Assembly (NCBI GenBank): GCA_045598065.1
Contig: JAZLLJ010000017.1
Span: 1 to 37,894, forward strand
Length of the DNA stretch: 37,894 nt
Source: RGIG426 sp045598065
GTDB taxonomy: Bacteria > Bacillota > Clostridia > Oscillospirales > Acutalibacteraceae
Reading direction: 5' to 3'
The position numbers and the translations under genes were made by a program. Positions 1 to 7,296 of the stretch are shown piece by piece (the first letter of the stretch is position 1; each line of letters starts with the position of its first letter). The notes beneath the pieces were generated by a model that searched no databases, had not been told where the DNA came from, and saw only the letters and a program-made list of their open reading frames with translations.

Positions 1-1625
1 TCAAAGAAATCGTCTTCCTTTTCGCCGACAAAGCCGGTGATAAGGATGCTGTCGCTGCTGACTTCGACTTCATAGTAAACGTCTTCGTAGAGGTCGTCGT
101 CCAATTCGGAAATATACAGGCGATCATCTTCGAGCGAATAATTGAACGCGTAAGCATCATCGTTCAAATACAGCGTGCCCGTGTCCGTCGAATCGTTGAA
201 TTTCACGACGTATTCATCATAGTCCGGATGGTCGGCGTACCATTTTCCGTCGATACTCTTCGGAGCAAACAAGTTGACAATCGCCACGATCGCGAGTAAA
301 ACAACGAGAGCGATGATCCACATAATACGTTTCTTCTTTTTCGGATCTTTTTCTTTGGGTTTCGCCGGCGGTGTTTTAACTTCAGTCGGCGTAGTCTTCG
401 GAGCGGTTGCCGGAGCGGTCGTCGGATTGTTCGGATAAACCGGCGCATTTTGCGGCTCGGCGGGAGCACTGTATACGGGGATGTTTGAGAAAGAGCCCAA
501 CGTCTTTTCGTCGTCCGCCATCGGCGCCGGAGCGGAAGTCGTTTGAGGGGGATTGTTCGCTTGCGTACTCTCCCCCCCCGGTTTCGCTGCCGGTTCCGCT
601 CCCGGTTTCCCCGCCGGTTGCGCTGCCGGTTTCGCCGCCGGTTTCGCCGCCGGTTGCGCCGTGGCGGCGTCTTTGCCGGCAAACCCGTTCAGCAATTCCC
701 GAATGGACTGATAGCGGTCTTTTTGAAGCACCGCCAAGCCTTTCATCAAAGTGGCTTCAAAAACCGGGGGAAGAGCAACGCCGATTTGGGACGGAAGACG
801 GACTTCGTCCTCAAAAACGCGTTGAGTAGAGTCATCCAGCGTGATGCCGGTGATACATTTATAAATCGTGGCACACAGGGCGTAGACGTCGGTCCACGGG
901 CCTTGGATTCCTTTACTGCGATATTGCTCTTCGGGCGCATATCCCGGTTTGAGCATAACCGACAGACTCTTGTTGCCGCTGCTGACGTCTCTGGCGGCGC
1001 CGAAATCCAGCAATTTTACTTTTCCGTCCGCCAACAGCATAATGTTGTCCGGGCTAATATCGCGGTGAATCAGGCCCGACTGGTGGACTTTCTGCAAGGA
1101 ATTCATAACCGGCATTAACAGATTCAGCGCCGCAGTGCAGGAAAGCAAGCCGTTGGTTTTGATATGGCTTTTCAAGGTCTGGCCTTCCAGATACTCCATC
1201 ACGATGTACGCGGTGTTGTTGGCTTCAAAGAAATCGCGCACATCGACAATGCCCGGTTCACCCGAGAATTTTGCCAAAATCCGCGCTTCTTTTAAGAAAC
1301 GGTCGCGGCCTTTGTCAAAGAATTCTTTGTGGTCGCCGCCCGAACAGATGCTGACGGTTTGCGTGGCCGCGTTGCTGCGGTTGACACAGCCATTGGGGAA
1401 GTATTCTTTAATGGCCACTTTGATGTCAAGAAGAATATCCCGTCCGATGTAGGTGATACCGAAACCGCCTTCACCCAAGGCGGCGCCGACACAGAACTTC
1501 CCGTTCAACACCGTTCCCGGTGTCAGATGATGGGCCGGGACATCCTGAATAGGTCCTTTTCCGCAATGAGGGCAGAGGGTATCACTCTCCGAAATTTCGT
1601 TCATGCAATGATAACAGTATTTCAT
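1..1625 (-). CDS. Transmembrane Ser/Thr protein kinase with N-terminal zinc ribbon (C-terminus cut by window edge)
   Basis: This is a Hanks-type protein kinase that would phosphorylate Ser/Thr residues at the inner face of the membrane. The frame is open to the window edge, so about 541 residues are visible and the C-terminus is missing. A zinc ribbon (C4, C7, C18, C21) is followed by the glycine loop GEGGFG (about 49-56), the VAIK lysine, HRDISPDN (about 187) and DFG (about 207). An Ala/Pro/Lys-rich linker and a Thr/Pro-rich juxtamembrane stretch follow, then one hydrophobic helix (about 432-452) after a KKKKR stop. The outer tail is acidic and Tyr-rich, perhaps lipocalin- or DUF5640-like. 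No PASTA repeats are visible. The start ATG overlaps the stop of the upstream PP2C gene by one base (TGATG), with AAGGAG upstream. Substrates are unknown; the FHA-ABC protein of the same operon is an obvious candidate. Confidence 0.9.
   Translation of the reverse strand, partial: MKYCYHCMNEISESDTLCPHCGKGPIQDVPAHHLTPGTVLNGKFCVGAALGEGGFGITYIGRDILLDIKVAIKEYFPNGCVNRSNAATQTVSICSGGDHKEFFDKGRDRFLKEARILAKFSGEPGIVDVRDFFEANNTAYIVMEYLEGQTLKSHIKTNGLLSCTAALNLLMPVMNSLQKVHQSGLIHRDISPDNIMLLADGKVKLLDFGAARDVSSGNKSLSVMLKPGYAPEEQYRSKGIQGPWTDVYALCATIYKCITGITLDDSTQRVFEDEVRLPSQIGVALPPVFEATLMKGLAVLQKDRYQSIRELLNGFAGKDAATAQPAAKPAAKPAAQPAGKPGAEPAAKPGGESTQANNPPQTTSAPAPMADDEKTLGSFSNIPVYSAPAEPQNAPVYPNNPTTAPATAPKTTPTEVKTPPAKPKEKDPKKKKRIMWIIALVVLLAIVAIVNLFAPKSIDGKWYADHPDYDEYVVKFNDSTDTGTLYLNDDAYAFNYSLEDDRLYISELDDDLYEDVYYEVEVSSDSILITGFVGEKEDDFF
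590..662 (-). repeat. Low-complexity 12 bp repeats encoding a Pro/Ala/Lys linker in the kinase
   Basis: Near-identical 12 bp units encode successive KPAA/QPAG/KPGA/EPAA tetrapeptides between the kinase domain and the membrane helix. They act as a flexible linker and are prone to change in copy number. The FHA-ABC gene in the same operon has a very similar repeat. Confidence 0.7.
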
Positions 1626-2341
1626 CAGTCAACGCTCCTTAACACAGTGATGGCGGTATTATTATCATGATCGGGCGGCACGCGGTCGGCCAACAGATTT
1701 CGCATTTGATTCAGCCAGTCGGTGGGGGTTTGTACACATTCTTTATAGCGAATCATTTCTTCTTCCAGTATATATTCCCAAAAGCCGTCTGACGAAAGCA
1801 ACAGGGAATCGTAGGAATCCGTTTCGAGTTCCTGGATATCGACTTTCACGTTCTCGTCCGCTCCAAGCACGCGTGTCAGGACGTTGCGGTCGGCGTGGTG
1901 GCGAATTTGGTCGGCGGTGATTTCCCCGACGTTGACCGCCATTTGCGAGACACTGTGGTCCACTGTCTGATAAACGATGTTTCCGTTCGAAAACGCATAT
2001 CCGCGAGAATCGCCGACGTGAGCGAATACGGTTTTGTTTTTGCTGACCAGCACAGCGACAATCGTGGTTCGCATTTTTATCTGCATCTCTTCTTGTTTAA
2101 CAAGAATACGGCTGTTTGCATCGCAAATGGCTTGCCGGAGATCAAATGTGTTACCGTAGGTTTCGAACTGGGTTTTCAGTTCTTCGGCGGCAATGGAGGA
2201 AGCAATCTCGCCGCAATCGTGTCCGCCTAAGCCGTCGGCAACGACGAACAGCAACGAATCGCCGTTTTGACCGGCGTAATACGAGTCTTCGTTATTGCTG
2301 CGTCCACCGATATGGGTGTACGCATCCCATAGTAATTTCAT
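1625..2341 (-). CDS. PP2C-family Ser/Thr protein phosphatase
   Basis: A 238-residue metal-dependent (PPM/PP2C) phosphatase, expected to reverse Ser/Thr phosphorylation made by the kinase encoded next. All metal-site motifs are visible: RSNNED (14-19), VADGLGGHDCGE (D36), HVGDSRG, SSDGFW and DHDNNTA near the end. There is no signal peptide or membrane segment, so it is cytoplasmic. I take the ATG at 2341 because GGAAAGGAA lies at the right distance; an in-frame extension to 2395 has no ribosome-binding site and overlaps the permease gene. It follows the permease gene by 31 bp and its stop overlaps the kinase start by one base, which suggests translational coupling. The family is clear; the substrate is inferred from context. 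Confidence 0.92.
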   Translation of the reverse strand: MKLLWDAYTHIGGRSNNEDSYYAGQNGDSLLFVVADGLGGHDCGEIASSIAAEELKTQFETYGNTFDLRQAICDANSRILVKQEEMQIKMRTTIVAVLVSKNKTVFAHVGDSRGYAFSNGNIVYQTVDHSVSQMAVNVGEITADQIRHHADRNVLTRVLGADENVKVDIQELETDSYDSLLLSSDGFWEYILEEEMIRYKECVQTPTDWLNQMRNLLADRVPPDHDNNTAITVLRSVD

Positions 2342-2372
2342 TGTTTGCGTTCCTTTCCGGATACACGGCACC

Positions 2373-3344
2373 TCAGCGTTTGTCTTTATCGACACGTTTC
2401 AAGAACAACGTCCCGATTCCGCCGTACAGCAAGCTGAAGAAAATCATCATGCCCCACGCGCCCAAAACGTTTTCGGTCGTGCCTTCATAGTCTTCGTTCG
2501 TCGGCATTTCGAGATCGTATTCTTCTTCCAACCCTTCCAGCTCTTCTATGTCGTCATCGTCGAGTTCATCGGCTTGGTACTTTTTATACAAATCCATATA
2601 TTCGAGATAGTCGGGGAAATCTTCTTGGTCGATTTCACCGTCGTAATACAATTCTTTTCCGTAGTTGAACATCGCTCTCTCCGACGGCATATTGCCGGCG
2701 TCGGCCGAGCTGCACAGCGCGTTTAAGCCCCATTTGCTGATTGTGATATCTTCCACCCAGCTGGCACTGTCCGGCAACGTGAAAATGACACCGCACATCA
2801 CCAACTGGATAATGAGCACAAACGGCATCACCGTCATAGCGGCATTTTCGGTCTTGACAACGCAGGAGACCAACAGTCCGAGTGTGTCGGAGGCATAGAT
2901 AACCAGCAAGAATCCGATGAAAAAGTCAACCGGCGCAAAGAAGACAACGTCCGCCTCGCCAAAGCCGCGCGTCGAAAAGACGGCGGTGATAATCAGCGCT
3001 TCAGCGGCGCACAACACCAGGTCGAAAACCATGTGAGCAATCACGTAGGAAGAAATGTGCAATCCGGTGCGGTGCTCCCGTTTGATGATGGCGCGCTCGC
3101 GGCAGATCGCCTGAATGGAGTTAAACAATCCCGTCCAGATACATCCGCAAATCATCGCGAACAGTCCGAATTCGGTGGCGTCGCGTTCGGTGAACACGCC
3201 GTTGCCGATTACAAATACCAAAAGAAGAGCGATAATCAGCGTGCTGATTAAATTCTTCCAACCCTTTTCGTTGAAAAACGTTCGAAAACATTTGCCGGTG
3301 TAAACTTTGATTTGTCCTACGCGGCCGATTCTTGCTTCGCTCAT
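2373..3344 (-). CDS. ABC-2 type transporter permease (partner of FHA-ABC ATPase)
   Basis: A 323-residue integral membrane protein with about six hydrophobic helices (roughly 33-52, 62-83, 105-130, 140-163, 172-196 and 290-312), in the ABC-2/ABCG arrangement. A long, strongly acidic segment (about 225-285, rich in D, E and Y) sits before the last helix and is probably extracytoplasmic. AAGGAG lies 9 bp before the ATG. The ATPase gene ends 24 bp upstream, so the two most likely form one transporter. In mycobacterial Rv1747 the two FHA domains, ATPase and permease are one polypeptide; here the permease is separate. The transported substrate cannot be read from the sequence. Confidence 0.85.
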   Translation of the reverse strand: MSEARIGRVGQIKVYTGKCFRTFFNEKGWKNLISTLIIALLLVFVIGNGVFTERDATEFGLFAMICGCIWTGLFNSIQAICRERAIIKREHRTGLHISSYVIAHMVFDLVLCAAEALIITAVFSTRGFGEADVVFFAPVDFFIGFLLVIYASDTLGLLVSCVVKTENAAMTVMPFVLIIQLVMCGVIFTLPDSASWVEDITISKWGLNALCSSADAGNMPSERAMFNYGKELYYDGEIDQEDFPDYLEYMDLYKKYQADELDDDDIEELEGLEEEYDLEMPTNEDYEGTTENVLGAWGMMIFFSLLYGGIGTLFLKRVDKDKR

Positions 3345-3368
3345 ACTAACAATCTCCTTAAAATCTCA

Positions 3369-5012
3369 TTATTTGTTTTCCTTGTAGGTCTCGTACTTTT
3401 CAATATAATGATCGGAGAGGCCTTCTCCGTTTTCGTCGGGACGGTTGATGCGTTTTACGATACGCTCCAGCGAATCCACTTCAAAGAAGTCGTACGCCTC
3501 GTTTACCGAACCGAAGAACGCCAAGTGTCCGCAGTTATCCTTTGTGCTTTTTGCCAAAACGATGACTTTATCGAACAGGTCGGCGGCGCGGTCGGGTGCG
3601 TGGGTGATAATCATGATAATGGTGCCGCGGTCGGAGATTTTGCGCAAATTCTCCATCAAGCCGCGTCCCATAATGCCGTCCAAACCGGAATCGGGTTCGT
3701 CCAGGAAGAACAGGCTCGGGTTGGAAATAAACTCTACCGCGATGCTCAGACGCTTTTTCTGGCCGCCGCTGAGTTTGGAAACCAGCGATTTTTTCTCTCG
3801 CGTAAGGCCGAGCTCCTCCAAAACCTCGTTGATGCGTTTGGTCTTTTCCTGCGGCGAGGTGCGCGACGGCAGTTTCATATCGGCGGCATTGGACAGCGTA
3901 TCCAAAACGGTGTCGCTGTTGCGCAACAAATCTTGTTGCGGCACAAAGCCGATTTCATATTTCATCTGCTCGTATTCGTCGTAGATGTTGGTGTTTTTAT
4001 ACTCAATCTTTCCGGCGGCCTTTTCATAGCCCATAACGGCGTTGATGAAGGTCGTTTTGCCGGCGCCTGATCCGCCGAGAATCAATACCATTTCGCCGTT
4101 GGCGATGGAAAGGTTAATGTCTTGGAGCAACATCATTTTCTTGAAGCGCTGCACAACACTGCGCTCGACGATGTTGATGACCAACTGCGGACGCTGCGGA
4201 GCTGTTGCCGGTTTCGTTTCGGCAACGGGCTTTTGCGCGGCGGTTTCCGGCTTGTTTGCCGGTTTGCTCGCCGGTTTATTCGCCGGTTTGCTCGCCGGTT
4301 TGTCAAGGTTTTGGGTGATGGGCTTCCCGGTTTCGGAAACAATCAGTTGATTGCCCATAAACAGGAAATACGTATCGACAATTCGAATGGTATCGTATTC
4401 CGTGATGTATTTCGGCTCGCCCAAGCGTTCGCCGTTTAGGAAAACGCCGTTGGTGCTTTGGTGGTCAATGATGGCCCAACCGCCTTTGGCCGCAAAGAAT
4501 GAGGCGTGGCGTTCCGAGAACATTTCGTTATCCACCATAAAGCCGGATTCTTCCGAGCGGCCGACGCAAATTTCTGCAATCGACGGATCGAGGTCCACGG
4601 TGCGCCACGTATAGTCAGAGCAGTCGCAAAGGGTGAACAGAGCAAACACGCGTTCCGGATGGTGGCCGGCGGCGGTGTAGATGTCAAAACTAATGACGTC
4701 GCCGTCGTTCAGAGGAGTGGACACCTTACCGTCGGGTGCTTTGTTGCCGAGATACGTACGGTTGACATAGGTGCCGTTCGTGCTGCCGAGGTCGCGGTAA
4801 TAGTACTTTCCGTTTACCTGGCAGATTTCGCCGTGCGTTCTGGATACGATGCGCGAGTCGAGCGCGATATCACAGGTACAGTTGGACGAAAGACGGCCGA
4901 TTTGCAAGACCGGAGCATTGAGCATATAGGTCTTAAAGATTCCGTCCTTTCCGAAGACCACCAGACTCGCGCCGGCGGATTGCGTTGCGTCATAAAAAAC
5001 GGTATTTGCCAT
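3369..5012 (-). CDS. Two-FHA-domain ABC transporter ATP-binding protein (Rv1747-like)
   Basis: A 547-residue protein. FHA domain 1 (about 30-100) has GRLSSNCTCDIALD, SRTHGE and STNGTYVN. FHA domain 2 (about 145-215) has VGRSEESGF, SERHASF and STNGVFLNG. A KPAS/KPAN linker (about 235-270) leads to an ABC ATPase with Walker A GGSGAGKTT (about 312-320), LSGGQKKR (about 412), Walker B FFLDEPDSGLDG and the switch histidine in ITHAPD. FHA domains bind phosphothreonine, so transport is probably switched by the kinase and PP2C enzymes encoded beside it. The ATG at 5012 overlaps the upstream PP2C stop (TGATG), with AGGTGA as ribosome-binding site; a TTG three bases upstream is a weaker alternative. 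The family match to Rv1747, whose FHA domains are phosphorylated by a Ser/Thr kinase, is established knowledge; regulation here is inferred. Confidence 0.92.
   Translation of the reverse strand: MANTVFYDATQSAGASLVVFGKDGIFKTYMLNAPVLQIGRLSSNCTCDIALDSRIVSRTHGEICQVNGKYYYRDLGSTNGTYVNRTYLGNKAPDGKVSTPLNDGDVISFDIYTAAGHHPERVFALFTLCDCSDYTWRTVDLDPSIAEICVGRSEESGFMVDNEMFSERHASFFAAKGGWAIIDHQSTNGVFLNGERLGEPKYITEYDTIRIVDTYFLFMGNQLIVSETGKPITQNLDKPASKPANKPASKPANKPETAAQKPVAETKPATAPQRPQLVINIVERSVVQRFKKMMLLQDINLSIANGEMVLILGGSGAGKTTFINAVMGYEKAAGKIEYKNTNIYDEYEQMKYEIGFVPQQDLLRNSDTVLDTLSNAADMKLPSRTSPQEKTKRINEVLEELGLTREKKSLVSKLSGGQKKRLSIAVEFISNPSLFFLDEPDSGLDGIMGRGLMENLRKISDRGTIIMIITHAPDRAADLFDKVIVLAKSTKDNCGHLAFFGSVNEAYDFFEVDSLERIVKRINRPDENGEGLSDHYIEKYETYKENK
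4253..4302 (-). repeat. Tandem 12 bp repeat encoding KPAN/KPAS linker
   Basis: About four copies of a 12 bp unit encode alternating KPAN and KPAS between FHA domain 2 and the ABC domain. The copies differ at one or two bases. Confidence 0.8.
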
Positions 5013-5860
5013 CAAGTATCACCTACACATTCTGTATTTTTGGGTTGGCCGCTTTTGCGGATGAACAGGTTTTTCAAAAAGCCGAACGGCGTGTGGTTGC
5101 GCACGTCGAAAATCAAAACGGAAACGTTGTCTTTTCCGCCGTTTTCCAACGCCGTCTCCAGTAAACGCTGTGCGGTGTGTACGGGGGAGTTGTTTTCTTT
5201 CAGCAAATCAGCTATGTCTTCCGGCTCGACCATATCGGTAAGGCCGTCACTGCAAATCAAGAAGCGGTCGCCGATTTCAAGCGGAATTTCGGTCACGTAA
5301 GGATGCAACGTCGCTTCCTGCGGAAAGACACCGATATACTGTGTTAAGCGAAATTTTTTATGCCGATCCGTTGTGCCGTGCAGTTTTTCGTAAGCGGCGC
5401 GTTCGTTGTGCGCTTCGAAAATTTCGGTCAATTCCCCGTTGCGCCACAAGAAAATGGGGCTGTCGCCCAGATTGCAAAGAGTGGCGCTCTCGTTTTCGAA
5501 ATAGAGCATAGAGGCGGTAGAGCCCATTCGCTTTTTGTCGAGAAGCATCTGCTCGCAGACGTTTTTGTTGGCGACTGCGATGATTTTCCCCATTTGTTCG
5601 GCGGCGGTTTCCTCTTGTTCATTTTGGCTCAAAACGCCTTGTGCGGCTTCGGCAGACATTGCGGAAGCGACTTCACCGGCGCTGATTCCGCCCATTCCGT
5701 CGAAAACTGCGGAAAACAGGCGATGTTTGGCGAGGTTTCGTTTTAACGAAATCACCGTTTCTCCGGTGTGATCAAGAACGGTCTTCTCCATCACACAGGT
5801 GTCCTCATTCTTTTTTCGCACTTTCCCGGGATGGCATACGCCGCCTGCATAAACTTGCAT
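5012..5860 (-). CDS. PP2C-family Ser/Thr protein phosphatase, first gene of operon
   Basis: A 282-residue PPM/PP2C phosphatase with all expected motifs: RKKNED (15-20), AVFDGMGGISAGE (D54), RMGSTAS, NLGDSPIF, ICSDGLTDM and GGKDNVSV. It is only loosely similar to the second PP2C in the operon and is longer, mainly by a basic C-terminal tail. No membrane segment is visible. The ATG at 5860 has GGAG about 8 bp upstream and follows a good SigA promoter with a leader of about 34 nt. The stop overlaps the FHA-ABC start by one base. It probably counteracts the kinase encoded at the far end of the operon; why the operon keeps two phosphatases is not evident from the sequence. Confidence 0.93.
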   Translation of the reverse strand: MQVYAGGVCHPGKVRKKNEDTCVMEKTVLDHTGETVISLKRNLAKHRLFSAVFDGMGGISAGEVASAMSAEAAQGVLSQNEQEETAAEQMGKIIAVANKNVCEQMLLDKKRMGSTASMLYFENESATLCNLGDSPIFLWRNGELTEIFEAHNERAAYEKLHGTTDRHKKFRLTQYIGVFPQEATLHPYVTEIPLEIGDRFLICSDGLTDMVEPEDIADLLKENNSPVHTAQRLLETALENGGKDNVSVLIFDVRNHTPFGFLKNLFIRKSGQPKNTECVGDT

Positions 5861-5900
5861 ATCTTACTCCAAAAAGTACCATAATTTTATGTTATTCTTT

Positions 5901-5929
5901 AATATAACACATATAACACTCTGTGTCAA
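5901..5929 (-). promoter_or_regulatory. SigA-type promoter of the PP2C/FHA-ABC/kinase operon
   Basis: On the minus strand, TTGACA (5929-5924), a 17 bp spacer and TATATT (5906-5901) match the housekeeping consensus closely. The start would fall near 5894, leaving a leader of about 34 nt. Confidence 0.85.
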
Positions 5930-6076
5930 TCTAAGAAAGGATAATTGTGTCAAAAAAGATGGATAAGCGTCGAAGGAAAACCTCAAAACGGATAATGGTG
6001 GAAAATCAGTCAACTGAAAAGTTAAAGGGGATTTTTCGGGACATTTCGGGGCGCTTTTTCCTAAACCGACAGAGGA

Positions 6077-6093
6077 TGTCGAATTTTGTCGCA
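6077..6093 (+). promoter_or_regulatory. Tandem 0A-like boxes (putative Spo0A binding site)
   Basis: TGTCGAA (6077-6083) is an exact match to the Spo0A box; TGTCGCA (6087-6093) is a one-mismatch copy in the same orientation, 3 bp further on, giving 10 bp centre to centre. They lie about 280 bp before the Spo0A-like gene, so feedback control is plausible. Confidence 0.55.
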
Positions 6094-6143
6094 CAAAAAT
6101 GACAAAAAATGGAAAAATTCTCAAAAAATGTCTATGCCAACTC

Positions 6144-6172
6144 TTGCGTTTATTGCCAAAATATGGTAATTT
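6144..6172 (+). promoter_or_regulatory. Possible promoter of spo0A
   Basis: TTGCGT (6144-6149), a 17 bp spacer ending in TGG, and TAATTT (6167-6172) give a moderate SigA match with a TGn extended -10. It implies a leader of about 180 nt. I found no clear SigH-type promoter. Confidence 0.4.
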
Positions 6173-6358
6173 ATACATGCGGACAACCCTCTGCGGCAAA
6201 GCTCGCAACAACGCGACAAAAAACGGTGGGGACGGGTGGCAAAAATCTTTGCAAAGCGTCGACGAATCTCTTTGCAATTCGTGGACGAGATTTTTGTAAC
6301 TGCGTTTTTCCGTATCGCCGAGGGACACGAACGTAAAAAGAAACGGAGGCAATTACTT

Positions 6359-7132
6359 TTGGAAAACCAACGAAAAATCTTAGTCGCGGACACGGGAGAC
6401 AGTTTCGGAAAGCCGCTTGTTCGCTTGCTTTGCGACCGTGGAATGACTGCGGAAAGCGTGGTAAAAGACGGTCGGTTGCTACTGGAAGCCATTGTCCAGC
6501 GCCAACCGGACGTGGTGGTGATGGATATGTTTTTACCCCACTTGGATGCGCTCGGTATCCTTAACGCTCTGCCTGCGGCAGGGCTTACCAAACGCCCGTG
6601 CGTGTTGGTGCTGTTTGGATTCGACAGCCCGGAATTGGAGCGCGAAGTGTTGCAAGCAGGTGCAGATTATTTCTTTCTGCAACCGTTTGACTTAAACGAA
6701 ATGGCCGGGCGTATCGAGGCGTTTTGCGGCGAAGGGCCGGCATTGTTTCGCCGTCCGACGGCAATGGCCAACAAGCCTACCACGCTTGAAATGCAAGTGA
6801 CCGAAATGCTTCACCAAATCGGGGTGCCGGCGCATATCAAAGGCTATCAATACCTGCGAGACGGCATTTTGATGGCAATCGACGACGAAGAAGTCATCAA
6901 CAGTATTACAAAACGACTGTATCCGGCGGTGGCAAAGCGGTTTAAGACCACTTCGAGCCGTGTGGAACGGGCAATTCGCCACGCGATTGAAGTGGCGTGG
7001 GATCGTGGCGACGTGGACGTTTTAGACCACTATTTCGGCTACACGGTTCACACCGAGCGCGGCAAACCTACAAACAGCGAATTTATCGCGATGATCGCGG
7101 ACAATTTCCGCTTACAACTTCGCGCGATGTAA
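6359..7132 (+). CDS. spo0A: Spo0A-type sporulation response regulator with atypical receiver
   Basis: A 257-residue two-domain regulator. The receiver (1-about 120) keeps the phospho-acceptor Asp56 (VVVMDMFLPHLD) but differs at other key sites relative to B. subtilis Spo0A: one of the two N-terminal acidic residues is Thr (VADTGD), the switch Thr is Val (VLVLFG) and the conserved Lys is Gln (FLQPFD). The C-terminal domain is a strong Spo0A match, with EMLHQIGVPAHIKGYQYLRD, RVERAIRHAIEVAW and KPTNSEFIAMIAD, and is expected to bind 0A boxes. I choose the TTG at 6359 because GGAGG lies 9 bp upstream and the length fits the family; the frame extends upstream without a ribosome-binding site. It is monocistronic, with a strong terminator after it. 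Confidence 0.93.
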   Translation: MENQRKILVADTGDSFGKPLVRLLCDRGMTAESVVKDGRLLLEAIVQRQPDVVVMDMFLPHLDALGILNALPAAGLTKRPCVLVLFGFDSPELEREVLQAGADYFFLQPFDLNEMAGRIEAFCGEGPALFRRPTAMANKPTTLEMQVTEMLHQIGVPAHIKGYQYLRDGILMAIDDEEVINSITKRLYPAVAKRFKTTSSRVERAIRHAIEVAWDRGDVDVLDHYFGYTVHTERGKPTNSEFIAMIADNFRLQLRAM

Positions 7133-7140
7133 GAAAAAAC

Positions 7141-7172
7141 AAAAAGCCACCTTGAAAGCAAGGTGGCTTTTT
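7141..7172 (+). terminator. Intrinsic terminator of spo0A
   Basis: A perfect 14 bp stem (7141-7154 with 7159-7172), loop AAAG, whose right arm ends in TTTTT. It starts 8 bp after the spo0A stop. Confidence 0.92.
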
Positions 7173-7296
7173 GAGGTTGAGTTCCTTTTTCGGAACAGCG
7201 GCAGACGTTTTCTTTTGCTTTGTTCTTTCACATAATCCACCCTACAACGCATACACTATCGTGTGACGAAAAAATGCGACAAAACGAGGTGGAAAC

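Larger units (their letters stand above)
5930..6358. other. Long divergent intergenic region upstream of spo0A
   Basis: No reading frame here has a ribosome-binding site or recognisable protein. It holds the tandem 0A-like boxes (6077-6093), a further 6/7 match CGTCGAA at 5968-5974 close to the phosphatase-operon promoter, a possible spo0A promoter (6144-6172) and an inverted repeat in the leader (6258-6286: GTC.ACGAAT/ATTCGT.GAC). That repeat is followed by GAGATTTTTG, so it could attenuate transcription. Confidence 0.6.

Noticed and set aside
203..682. Arg/Asn-rich 159-residue minus-strand frame at the kinase linker
   Set aside because: It is an alternative reading of the Pro/Ala/Lys repeat of the kinase gene.
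5013..5015. TTG start for the FHA-ABC gene
   Set aside because: The ATG three bases on is better spaced from AGGTGA and makes the same TGATG overlap as the PP2C/kinase junction.
6236..6358. Upstream extension of the Spo0A frame
   Set aside because: No ribosome-binding site, no similarity to Spo0A, and the TTG at 6359 with GGAGG gives the family length.
5864..6591. Two overlapping minus-strand frames of 156-162 residues in the spo0A upstream region
   Set aside because: They lack a ribosome-binding site and recognisable motifs, and one runs antisense through the start of spo0A.
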